From: Avichristensenella sp031550535
GTDB taxonomy: Bacteria; Bacillota; Clostridia; Christensenellales; Aristaeellaceae
DNA length: 64,000 nt
Direction: 5' to 3'
NCBI GenBank assembly: GCA_031550535.1
Contig: JAVBOM010000030.1
Coordinates: 38,244 to 102,243 of the forward strand
The position numbers and the translations under genes were made by a program. The notes below the pieces were generated by a model. That model did not search any database, was not told where the DNA came from, and worked only from the letters and a program-made list of their open reading frames with translations. Below are positions 1 through 8,600 of the stretch, one piece after another; positions within the stretch are counted from its first letter, which is position 1; each line of letters begins with the position of its first letter.

Positions 1-1620
1 CCGGTCGAATACGTGCTGCAGGTCCTCGGCGCAGATGCCGGGGCCGTCGTCCTCCACGGTGACAAGCAGATGGTCGTCCATCGCCTCCGCCCGGATGTAG
101 ATATGGCTGCCGGACGGCGTGTAGGTGAACGCGTTGTTCAGCAGCCCCGCCAGCACCTGCTCCGTGCGGTCGGGGTTGCACAGCACCGTCGGCAGCGGGC
201 GGGACACGATGTTCAGTTCCAGCACATGCCCGGTCTTGGCCGCCTTGGCGGCGTAGATGGACGCGGTATCGTGCAGCAGCGGCTCGATCTGGAAGCGTAT
301 TTTCTCCAGCGCCAGGCTGCCGCTTTGCAGGCGGCTCAGTTCGAGCATGTCGTCCACCAGGCGGCTGAGGCGCATGGTCTCCCGGAGGATGATGTCGTAC
401 AGCTCGTTTCGCTTCTCGTCCGTCCGGATGAGGCCGTCGCGCAGCGGCTCGATCAGCGCGCGCAACGCGGTCAGCGGCGTCCGAAGCTCGTGCGACACGT
501 TGGCCACGTACTCCCGCCGCGTCTGTTCCAGGCGGCTGGCCTCGGTCTCGTCGTGGAACACGCCGATGGCGCTGGCCACGCCGGCCCGCGCGTCGCCGAT
601 GGGCATGACGGTCAGCCGCAGCAGTAGCTCGCCCAGCGGGAATGTGAACTCGTTCGCCTCGGACGAGGCGAGCGCGGCACGGAAGTGCTCCCACACCTCG
701 GGCGGGAGGCCCTCGCCGTTGCCGTTCGCGGCGAGCATGGTTTCCAGCGCGGGGTTCGTCTGCACGGTCACGCACTCCCCGTCCACGGACAGGATGCCCT
801 CCTGCAGCGTGTTGACGATGGCGAGCGCCTGGTTGCGCTCGCGCGTCAGGTCGCCGATGCTGTTGCCCAATTCGTCCGACAGCAGGTTGAACGCGCGGGC
901 CAGGTCGCCGATTTCCCCCTTGTCGTGCACGGGGGCGCGCACAGAGAAATCGCCCTCGGCCAGGTTCAGCGCCACGGCGCGTATTTCACGGATGGGCTTG
1001 GTGATCAGGCGGGCCATCCAGTAGGCGAGGGGCAGCATGGCGCACAGCACCGCCAGCACGGATAGCCATATCGTGGTGGACAGCGTGGACATGGCGGAAT
1101 CGATTTCCTCTTGCGGCTTTAACATGATGACGCCGCCCCGAACCTCGTCGTCCACCGTCACCGGCAGGCTGATGATGAGCTGCTCGACCGTGCGGGGCTT
1201 ATCGCCGCCTTTGACGGGTGCGCGCATCGACTGGTAAAAGGAGTCGTTCTGTCCGCTGAAGAGGCGGTCAAGCTCCACGTCAAAGGCTTCTTTGTTCGAG
1301 GCGTAGTAAGGATTCCCGTCCGACGCCTCCGTGCTGGCGATGAGGATCCTTTTGTCGTCAAACACCCACACCATCGCGCCCCACTGGCGCGTATCGACGA
1401 TGAGCCGCTGGATAGACTCGACGGGGAGATCATGTTGAAAGTGCAGGGACGCCTGTTCGGCCAGGAACTGTGCGCCCGGCGATAGCTCGGCCACCTTGGC
1501 CCGGGTGAACACGCGCGGGGCAACGGTGGAATACACAATCAGCGTGACGAGCGCGCTCATCAGCACACTGGCAACGACTAGGCTGAGGATGCGGAAGGAC
1601 GACAGGTTTTTTCGCATCAT
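1..1620 (-). CDS. Two-component sensor histidine kinase (3' end outside the window)
   Basis: Membrane sensor kinase, partner of the response regulator immediately upstream on the same strand. Reading from the ATG at 1620, the protein starts MMRKNLSSFRIL followed by a membrane segment, an extracellular sensor region of about 130 residues, a second membrane segment, a HAMP linker, a PAS-like region, and the H-box VSHELRTPLTALRALIEP carrying the phosphoacceptor His. The N-box NNAFTY and the DDGPGI G1 box are present; the frame leaves the window at VFDR, before the last ATP-lid motif. The start ATG overlaps the regulator's TGA (ATGA), so the two are translationally coupled. The overall layout is of the PhoR/WalK/ResE class; the signal cannot be read from sequence. 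Confidence 0.9.
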   Translation of the reverse strand, partial: MMRKNLSSFRILSLVVASVLMSALVTLIVYSTVAPRVFTRAKVAELSPGAQFLAEQASLHFQHDLPVESIQRLIVDTRQWGAMVWVFDDKRILIASTEASDGNPYYASNKEAFDVELDRLFSGQNDSFYQSMRAPVKGGDKPRTVEQLIISLPVTVDDEVRGGVIMLKPQEEIDSAMSTLSTTIWLSVLAVLCAMLPLAYWMARLITKPIREIRAVALNLAEGDFSVRAPVHDKGEIGDLARAFNLLSDELGNSIGDLTRERNQALAIVNTLQEGILSVDGECVTVQTNPALETMLAANGNGEGLPPEVWEHFRAALASSEANEFTFPLGELLLRLTVMPIGDARAGVASAIGVFHDETEASRLEQTRREYVANVSHELRTPLTALRALIEPLRDGLIRTDEKRNELYDIILRETMRLSRLVDDMLELSRLQSGSLALEKIRFQIEPLLHDTASIYAAKAAKTGHVLELNIVSRPLPTVLCNPDRTEQVLAGLLNNAFTYTPSGSHIYIRAEAMDDHLLVTVEDDGPGICAEDLQHVFDR

Positions 1621-2318
1621 GGACGCACGACCTCGAACTTGTAGCCCACGCCGTACACGGTGATGATCTCCCACTCGGGTTCGTCGCAGACCAGCTTCTG
1701 GCGCAGGCGCTTGATGTGCGTATCCACGGTGCGCGTGTCGCCGAAGTAGTCATACCCCCAGACCTGGGAGAGGATCGTCTCGCGCGGGTAGACGCGGCCC
1801 GGGTGCGCGGCCAGAAGGTGCAGCAGTTCCACCTCGCGCGGGGTCATGGCGATGGGCGCGCCGTCCAGGATGACCATGTAGCGGTCGGGCTGGATCTCCA
1901 GTTTGCCGTATTTGAGCGTGACGGGCGTCTCCTCCCCCTGGGCGGGCTGCGCGCGGCGGAGCACGGCCTTGATGCGGGAGACGACCTCCCGGGGGGAGAA
2001 GGGCTTGACGATGTAGTCGTCCGCGCCGATTTCGAGGCCCACGATGCGGTCGATCTCCTCGCCGCGCGCGGTCAGCATGATGACCGGGATCTGCGAGGTC
2101 TGCCGGAGCGTTCTGCACACATCCAGGCCGCTCATCCTGGGCATCATCAGGTCCAGCAGCAGAAGATCCGGCGCCGTGCCTTCCTCCAGCATTTTCAGCG
2201 CCTCCTCGCCGTCATACGCGGAGGCGTGGGCAAAGCCCTCGGCATCCAGGTAGAGGGAAAGCGACTGGTGGACGACCGGGTCATCGTCGCAAATCAGGAT
2301 TATGGGGGTTGCGCTCAT
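1617..2318 (-). CDS. OmpR/PhoB-family response regulator
   Basis: DNA-binding transcription factor phosphorylated by the adjacent kinase. The 233-residue protein has a receiver domain (about 1-120) with the acidic pair D11-D12, phosphoacceptor D56 in LLLLDLMMP, T83 and K105 in VKPF. A winged-helix effector domain follows (about 135-230) with the family motif GYDYFGDTRTVDTHIKRLR. Length and domain order are normal for the family. The ATG at 2318 is preceded by GAGGTGAC. It is the first gene of the two-gene operon and its stop overlaps the kinase start. Target genes are unknown. Confidence 0.95.
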   Translation of the reverse strand: MSATPIILICDDDPVVHQSLSLYLDAEGFAHASAYDGEEALKMLEEGTAPDLLLLDLMMPRMSGLDVCRTLRQTSQIPVIMLTARGEEIDRIVGLEIGADDYIVKPFSPREVVSRIKAVLRRAQPAQGEETPVTLKYGKLEIQPDRYMVILDGAPIAMTPREVELLHLLAAHPGRVYPRETILSQVWGYDYFGDTRTVDTHIKRLRQKLVCDEPEWEIITVYGVGYKFEVVRP

Positions 2319-2479
2319 GTTGTCACCTCATTAATAGGCTGTATAGCGAGGGATTCGCTCGCGTCAGATAAAATCATGATAACAGGGAATTATGGCATGC
2401 GTGTGAAACCGCGCCGCATCGCGTTATTTGACGAAGAAAAGGGCGAAAGGGTTCGATGGGCGCGCGATACGGAGGATTT

Positions 2480-2941
2480 TCACCACAGGTTTTGCGCCCC
2501 CTCATGGAAAATGCACGTTACGTTGCCGTCAGTGAACGCGGTTATGCCCGGAGAGAAATCCTCCCCGGTTCTGTAAAAGGCAAGGGGAAATTTTCGCATG
2601 AAATCCCGATTGAGTTCTGTAAGCGATTGTTTGCGACGGCAATAATAGCCCGTGAGTTCATAAATGCCGGTCGCGAAGGATATCTCCTTGATCTCGCGAT
2701 AAACGGCGCTTACATACCGGGATAGCCGGCCTATCATCCGCGCGCAGTTTTCCTTGGTGAAGATAAGATTGCCAAGGCAAACGCGTAACGCCGTATAGTC
2801 CGTTCCCTCGCCGTCCAAAACATCAAAGCGGGTGTTGTCTGCGGTACACGCGAGGTTCGCGAGACGGCTTTTTATGATCGCGTCCATTACCGCGCGGTAC
2901 ATTTCCCTTGGGCAGAAAAAGGTCAACTCGAAATACTCCAT
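2480..2941 (-). CDS. Hypothetical protein, 153 aa
   Basis: I do not recognise the family. The start MEYFELTFF at 2941 is chosen because AGAAGG lies 6 nt upstream; a longer reading to 3013 exists but has a basic, low-complexity leader. The protein is soluble, with no signal peptide or membrane segment. It has a conserved-looking FFCPREMYRAVMDAI start, central hydrophobic strands and a C-terminal GNVTCIF strand. It lies between the response regulator and rplS, divergent from rplS. The codon pattern fits a real gene, but no function can be assigned. Confidence 0.6.
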   Translation of the reverse strand: MEYFELTFFCPREMYRAVMDAIIKSRLANLACTADNTRFDVLDGEGTDYTALRVCLGNLIFTKENCARMIGRLSRYVSAVYREIKEISFATGIYELTGYYCRRKQSLTELNRDFMRKFPLAFYRTGEDFSPGITAFTDGNVTCIFHEGAQNLW

Positions 2942-3017
2942 ACGCAGCCTTCTTTCGTGGTTTCGTTCGCGTGAGCGCCGTCTGCTCGTTGGCTTTTCGG
3001 TCTTTGCGGTCAAACGC

Positions 3018-3047
3018 TTGCATTTCCGTCCCGGTGTATGGTATACT
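3018..3047 (+). promoter_or_regulatory. SigA-type promoter for rplS
   Basis: TTGCAT (3018-3023) and TATACT (3042-3047) are separated by 18 bp, with an extended TGn just before the -10. About 95 bp of leader separates it from rplS. It is one of the clearest promoters in the window. Confidence 0.75.
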
Positions 3048-3144
3048 ACACGTCGCGACTTGTAAAACGGACGGTCCGCTGCCGCGAGATAAAATAAAAC
3101 GCTCGATCGGGCATGAACGTCTATGAGGAAAGGAGGACATTCCG

Positions 3145-3495
3145 ATGAATGAAATCATCCGCTCCCTGGAGCGCGAGCAGCTTCGCAGCGATCTTCCGGA
3201 CTTCCGCGTGGGTGACACCGGGCGCGTGTTCGTGAAGGTTGTCGAAGGTAGCCGCGAGCGCCTGCAGGCCTTTGAAGGCGCGGTGATCGCGCGCCGCAAC
3301 GGCGGCATCCGCGAGACGTTTACCGTCCGCCGCGTATCGTACGGCATCGGCGTGGAGCGCACGTTCCCGCTGCACAGCCCGCGCGTGGACCGCGTGGAAA
3401 TCGTCCGCCGCGGCAAAGTTCGCCGCGCGAAGCTGTATTACCTGCGCGAGCTGTCCGGCAAGGCGGCCAAGATCAAAGAAATTCGTAATCGCTAA
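3145..3495 (+). CDS. rplS: 50S ribosomal protein L19
   Basis: Large-subunit ribosomal protein at the 30S-50S interface. The 116-residue protein matches the family along its whole length: MNEIIRSLEREQLRSDLPDF start, GDTGRVFVKVVEGSRERLQAFEGAVIARR core, and the RRGKVRRAKLYYLRELSGKAAKIKE end. The start at 3145 has AAAGGAGG about 9 nt upstream. It stands first in the Firmicutes order rplS-rbgA-rnhB-yraN and is separated from rbgA by its own terminator, as expected for high independent expression. Confidence 0.98.
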   Translation: MNEIIRSLEREQLRSDLPDFRVGDTGRVFVKVVEGSRERLQAFEGAVIARRNGGIRETFTVRRVSYGIGVERTFPLHSPRVDRVEIVRRGKVRRAKLYYLRELSGKAAKIKEIRNR

Positions 3496-3510
3496 ACTTT
3501 GGCACCATTC

Positions 3511-3540
3511 AGCCCGCAGCGCATGCGGGCTGCGCTTTTT
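3511..3540 (+). terminator. Rho-independent terminator after rplS
   Basis: AGCCCGCA (3511-3518) pairs with TGCGGGCT (3524-3531) around a 5-nt loop, followed by GCGC and a run of five T. Confidence 0.85.
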
Positions 3541-3556
3541 ATATGGGAGGAATTGC

Positions 3557-4420
3557 ATGCAGATCCAGTGGTTTCCGGGGCATATGGCGCGCGCCAAGCG
3601 CCTGTTGGGCGATGCGGTGCGCCGCGTGGACGCCGTCATCGAGCTGTGCGACGCCCGGCTGCCCTTTTCCAGCCGGAACCCGGATCTCGCGCAGATTGCC
3701 CGGGGGAAGCAGCGCCTGCTGGTGCTGAACAAGGCGGACCTCGCGGACGAAAACGCCACGAAGCAATGGATCGCGTTCTTCCGGGAACACGGGCAGGAGG
3801 CGTTCGCGTTCGACGCGGCGCGCGGCAAGGCGCAGGACGCTGTCCGGCGGATCGAGCGGATGACGGCGGAGGCCGTAGCCCGGCAGGCGGCGCGCGGGGT
3901 GAGAAAAACCGTCCGCGCGATGGTCGTTGGGGTGCCGAACGTGGGCAAGTCCACGTTCATCAACCGGCTGAACGGCACGCCGGTGGCCGAAGCCGCCGAC
4001 CGACCGGGCGTGACGCGCAGCCAGCGTTGGGTGCGCGTGTCGCCGTATCTGGAGCTGCTGGACACGCCGGGGCTGCTCTGGCCCCGGCTGGACGACCCGG
4101 AGGCCGCCCGGCGGCTGGCGTGGCTGGGCACCATCCGCGATGAAATTCTGGATACGGAGGACCTGGCCGCGTCGCTGCTCGTGGCGCTGATGGCGGCGAG
4201 GCCGGACGCGGCGCGGCAGCGGTTCAAGCTGGCGGACCCCGTCCCAGCAGAGGACGGGCACGCGCTGCTGGAATGCGTGTGCCGCGGGCGCGGGTTCCTG
4301 ATGGCGCGCGGCGCGTGCGATACGGCGCGCGCGGCGGCCGTGGTGCTGGATGAGTTCCGCGCTGGGCGGCTGGGCCGCGTGACGCTGGAGGATGTGAGGA
4401 TTTCTGGCGAAATCCTCTGA
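3557..4420 (+). CDS. rbgA: Ribosome biogenesis GTPase RbgA (YlqF)
   Basis: Circularly permuted GTPase needed for late 50S assembly. The permuted order of motifs is visible: G4 NKAD (58-61) comes before G1 GVPNVGKST (125-133) and G3 DTPG (169-172). The N-terminal WFPGHMARAKR is the family signature. Length is 287 aa, close to the usual 280-290. AGGAGG-like sequence precedes the start and the gene follows the rplS terminator. Odd feature: the last residues (RISGEIL) and the stop codon are encoded by one arm of a dispersed palindromic repeat (4394-4456), so the native C-terminus seems to have been replaced or extended by the repeat. Catalytic motifs are unaffected. Confidence 0.95.
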   Translation: MQIQWFPGHMARAKRLLGDAVRRVDAVIELCDARLPFSSRNPDLAQIARGKQRLLVLNKADLADENATKQWIAFFREHGQEAFAFDAARGKAQDAVRRIERMTAEAVARQAARGVRKTVRAMVVGVPNVGKSTFINRLNGTPVAEAADRPGVTRSQRWVRVSPYLELLDTPGLLWPRLDDPEAARRLAWLGTIRDEILDTEDLAASLLVALMAARPDAARQRFKLADPVPAEDGHALLECVCRGRGFLMARGACDTARAAAVVLDEFRAGRLGRVTLEDVRISGEIL

Positions 4421-4456
4421 TGGCGCCCGATTTTTCAAATCTGCGCCGCCGTTGAC
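4394..4456 (-). repeat. Family A palindromic repeat overlapping the rbgA stop
   Basis: Read on the minus strand: hairpin 1 (GGCGCAGATTT / AAATCGGGCGCC) followed by hairpin 2 (GAGGATTTC / GAAATCCTC with a 4-nt loop). Hairpin 2 codes for the end of RbgA and the rest fills the gap to rnhB. Confidence 0.8.
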
Positions 4457-4473
4457 GTGCGGGAGGAGCCGGA

Positions 4474-5094
4474 ATGCGAAAGACAATCACCCCCGAAGAA
4501 CGACTGAGCGAGTTAACGGCGATCGATCGGGAATACTGGGCGTGCGGCCTTTCGTTCGGCGGCATTGACGAGGCGGGGCGCGGGCCACTGGCCGGGCCGG
4601 TCGCGGCTGCCTGCGCGGTGATGCCTCCGGAACCGCTGATCCTGGGCGTGGACGATTCCAAGAAGCTCACCGCCAGGAAGCGGGAGGCGCTGTACGACCG
4701 GATCCTGGAGACGGCCCTCTTCGCGCGCGTGGCGTACGCCACCGTGGAGGAGATCGACCGGCTGAATATCCTGGAGGCGACGCGCCGGGCCATGGCGCGC
4801 GCGGCCGAGGGCGCGCCGTGCGGGCTGTTTCTGCTGGACGCGATGGAGGGCGTGCCCTTGGCTGGACGGCAGCGCAGCATCGTGCACGGCGACGCGGTCT
4901 GTTACAGCATCGCCGCCGCCTCCATCCTGGCCAAGGTCGCGCGGGACCGCCTGATGGACGCGCTGGACGCGGAATACCCGGCCTACGGCTTCGCGCGGCA
5001 CAAGGGATACGGCACCGCCGCGCACATCGCCGCCATCCGCGAACACGGCGCGTGTCCGGCGCACCGGCGGCTGTTCGTGCGGGGGTTCGTGTGA
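4474..5094 (+). CDS. rnhB: Ribonuclease HII
   Basis: Endonuclease removing RNA from RNA/DNA hybrids and single ribonucleotides from DNA, in the cytoplasm. The 206-residue protein has GGIDEAGRGPLAGPV (D32, E33), the DDSKKL motif, D122 in LLDAMEG and D158 in ASILAKVARDR, giving the acidic metal-binding set, then YGFARHKGYGT and the terminal HR pair. The start at 4474 follows GGAGGAG. It overlaps yraN by TGATG. Neighbouring order is the standard Firmicutes arrangement. Confidence 0.97.
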   Translation: MRKTITPEERLSELTAIDREYWACGLSFGGIDEAGRGPLAGPVAAACAVMPPEPLILGVDDSKKLTARKREALYDRILETALFARVAYATVEEIDRLNILEATRRAMARAAEGAPCGLFLLDAMEGVPLAGRQRSIVHGDAVCYSIAAASILAKVARDRLMDALDAEYPAYGFARHKGYGTAAHIAAIREHGACPAHRRLFVRGFV

Positions 5095-5441
5095 TGTCGC
5101 GCGCGAAAGGCAATCTGGCCGAGGACGCGGCGGCGCGGTATCTGGCTTCGCTCGGCTACGAAATACTGGACCGGAACTACGCCGTGCGCGGCGGGGAGAT
5201 CGACATCATCGCCCGGGAAGGCGATTTTGTTGTTTTTGTGGAGGTCAAGGCGCGGGAAAACGCCCGGTACGCCGCGCCGAGGGAAGCGGTGACGCCCGCG
5301 AAGCGGCGGCGAATTTGCGGGGCGGCGCTGCTGTGGCTGCAGGAGCGGGGCATGGCGGAGGCGAACGTGCGGTTTGACGTGGTGGAGAGCGTGGGCGGGG
5401 GATTGACTCTGCTGCGCGCGGCGTTTGATTTTACGGCGTGA
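5094..5441 (+). CDS. yraN: YraN/UPF0102 family endonuclease-like protein
   Basis: Small restriction-endonuclease-fold protein of the UPF0102 family, usually linked to rnhB and comM; its exact role is not established. The 115-residue protein starts MSRAKGNLAEDAAARYLASLGY and has the signature GGEIDIIAREGDFVVFVEVKAR, where the E-D and E-x-K residues correspond to the nuclease-fold core. The start ATG at 5094 overlaps the rnhB TGA, so the two are coupled. Full length. Confidence 0.93.
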   Translation: MSRAKGNLAEDAAARYLASLGYEILDRNYAVRGGEIDIIAREGDFVVFVEVKARENARYAAPREAVTPAKRRRICGAALLWLQERGMAEANVRFDVVESVGGGLTLLRAAFDFTA

Positions 5442-5601
5442 CGAACCCGATAATATCTGTTATTATATGGAAGATGCTGGCGCCGCGCTGATTATCCAAA
5501 TCCACGCCGCCATGGACGCGTATCGTACCGCGTACCGTTACATAAGCAATGAATAGGTTATCACCCCGAGCGATTTCCGCCCGATGAGATGGAGGAGTTC
5601 C
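5442..5601. other. Short intergenic region, possible decayed family A repeat
   Basis: Positions about 5474-5517 resemble a decayed family A hairpin 1 (GCGCTGATT...AATCCACGC followed by GCCATGG). No clear promoter for the downstream gene was identified. Confidence 0.3.
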
Positions 5602-8600
5602 ATGCGCCGATTTACCCTACTGCTATTGCTATGCGCGCTGCTGGCCGCGCCCGCGCTGTCGCTGGCCGAGGCTGGGACAGCCGAAAACCTGCTGATAAAC
5701 CCCGGGTTCGAGGATGTGCAGGACGGCTGGCCGCTCTACTGGGAACAGGATAAGTGGCTCTACGACGAGGGCATCACATACATGGACGCGCGCGAGGGTG
5801 GGCGAAACGGCGGCCTGTGCGCGATGATCGAAAACGTGTCCACGAACGACGCGCGGTTCGTGCAGAGCGTGCCCGTGGAGCCGGACACGATCTACCGCCT
5901 GTCCGGCTGGGTGAAGGCGGAGAACTGCGATCCTGGGTTTGTCGGCGCGAGCCTTTCCGTCATCGGGTCGTATTTCCTGTTCCCGGACGTGCACGACACG
6001 GCGGGGGAATGGGTGGAGCTGGAATGCTATGTTGAGACGAGGGAGGACCAGACGGAGCTGCGGATCGGCGCGCGCCTGGGCGATTATTCCTCCGATACCA
6101 CGGGCAAGGCGTGGTTTGACGACCTATCGCTGACACCCGCGGAGGCCGTGCCCATCGACGCGAGGTTCATCAAGTTGGTGGATTACTCGGCGGGCGATAA
6201 CCTGCCCGTGCAGGACGACGTGTCATCCACGGAGGACGTGATGCCCGCGCGCGGGGATTCCTCGCCGCTGATTGGGGCGCTGCTGCTCGTTGCGCTATGC
6301 CTGGGGCTGTGGGTCGTGCGCGCGAAGCGCGTTACGCTGTCCGGCCGCTGGATCTGGGCGCTGCTGGCGCTGGCGGCGGCGGTCCGGCTGTACCTGATGG
6401 CCGCGTGGCCCGGGTACGACAACGACATGGCATGCTTCTTCTCCTGGGCGCGGCGCATGGTGGAGGTCGGCCCGAACGCGTTCTACGCGGACGCCATTTT
6501 CTGCGATTATCCGCCGGGATACCTGTACCTGCTGTGGATCACCGGCGCGCTGATGAAGCTGTTCGGCGTGACCGGGCTGGACACGGCGGGCCGCATGCTC
6601 ACCAAGATCATGCCGCTGCTGGCGGACATGGGCATGGTGTACCTGATCTGGCGCGTGGCGAGAAAGCGCCTGGGCGACACCCCGGCGCTGCTGCTGGCCG
6701 CGCTGTACGCGCTGAACCCCGCCGTTTTGGTGGACGGCGCGATGTGGGGACAGGTGGACTCCGTCATCGCGATCGGGCTGTTCATCGCGGTGATGCTGGC
6801 GGCGGACGGCAACTGGAAGGCGGCGCTGCCCGTGTTCGTCGTCACGGCGCTGATGAAGCCGCAGGCGCTGATGGTCGGCCCGATCGGGCTGATCGCGCTG
6901 GTGATGGACGGCATCACGCGGAAAGATAAGAAATTCTGGAAGGACGCGCTGATCGGTACGGGCATCTCCGTGCTGGTGGCGGCCATCCTGCTGCTGCCAT
7001 TCCTGTACGGCAAGGCGCAGCCGCTCACGTGGATTTACGACCGGTACGCCGCCTCCATGGATTCGGCGGATTATCAGGTCGCCACGCTGAACGCCGCGAA
7101 CCTGTACTACTTGTTCGGTGGCAACTGGCTGACGCTGGAGAAGCTCGTCGGCCCGTTCACCATCGGCACATGGGGCACCATCCTGATGGTGGTCTCCGTC
7201 TTTGGCGTGATGGCGCTGTACGCGTGGCGCGGCGACCGCGAGCGGTTGCCGTACTACGGCGCGCTGATCCTGATCGCGCTGTTCGTGCTGGGCGTAAAGA
7301 TGCACGAGCGGTATCTGTTCCCGGCGCTGGCGCTGCTGCTGTACGCGTACATCCGGCGGCCGGACAAGCGGGTGCTTATGCTGTTCGCCGGGTTCTCGCT
7401 GACATTCTACCTGAACTGTTCGCTGGTGCTGCGGGATAAATACCTGCCTTCGGGCTTCGGGCTGGTGGGGTGCCTGCTCTCCTTGGCAAACATTCTGCTG
7501 CTGGGCGCGGCCATCTGGGTGGCGGTGGACAAGAAGACATGGCCGCTGCGCGCGCTGCCGGAAGGGCCTAGGGAGCCCGTGGACCGCCTGCCGGACCTTC
7601 GCGGCACGACGGTAAAGCCTGCGCGAATGAGCAGGGCGGACTGGGCGCTGATGCTGGGCCTCACCGCCGTCTACGCCGTCATCGCGTATGTGGGCCTGGG
7701 GTCAAACGTCGCGCCGCAGACGGGGTTCAAGAGCACCGGCGCGGCCGAGGTCGTCACGGTGGACTTTGGCTCCGTCAAGGAGTTCAACATTCTGTACTAT
7801 AGCGGCATCAACCAGCGCGACCGCATCGCCACGTTCGAGTTCTCCACCGACGGGGAGAGCTGGGCGGACGCGTCCCCCGCGAGCCTGAAGCCGGGCGACT
7901 GCTTCCAGTGGAAGTACGTGACGCAGGCGTCGTACAACCAGGCGGGCGACCCGGTCGGCTGGCAGGATATGCCGCTGATCTTCGGCGCGCGGTACGTGCA
8001 GATCGCCTTTGACGGGCCCGCGCTGTCGATGATGGAGGTTGTGTTCCGCGACACGCAGGGCAATGTGCTGCCCGTCCTGACGGCGACCCGCTCCGGCGCG
8101 CACGAGGGGGACGAGAGCGACCCGGCGCTGCTGTTTGACGAGCCGGAAACCGTGCCGGACCATCCCAGCTACTACAACAGCATGTACTTTGACGAGATTT
8201 ACCACGGCCGTACGGGGTACGAGCACTTGCACCAGCTCCAGACGTACGAATGGACGCACCCGCCGCTGGGCAAGGTGCTGATCATGCTTGCCATCAAGAT
8301 ATTCGGCATGAACCCGTTCGCCTGGCGGTTTATGGGCACGCTGATGGGCGTGCTGATGGTGCCGATGATGTACCTGATGGGCAAATTATTGTTCAAGCGC
8401 ACGCGCTTCGCGTTCCTGGCGGCGTTCGTGATGGCGTTTGACATGATGCACCTGACGCAGACGCGCATCGCGACCATCGACAGCTACGCGGTGCTGTGCA
8501 TCATCATCATGTACTACTTCATGTTCCGCTACATGCGGATGAGTTTCTTTAGGGACGGCTGGCGCACGCTGATCCCGCTGGGGCTGTCGGGTCTGTTCAT

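Noticed and set aside
6295..7305. Long antisense frame within the GT-C gene
   Set aside because: High GC lowers stop codon frequency; composition is His/Gln/Arg-rich and has no initiation signals.
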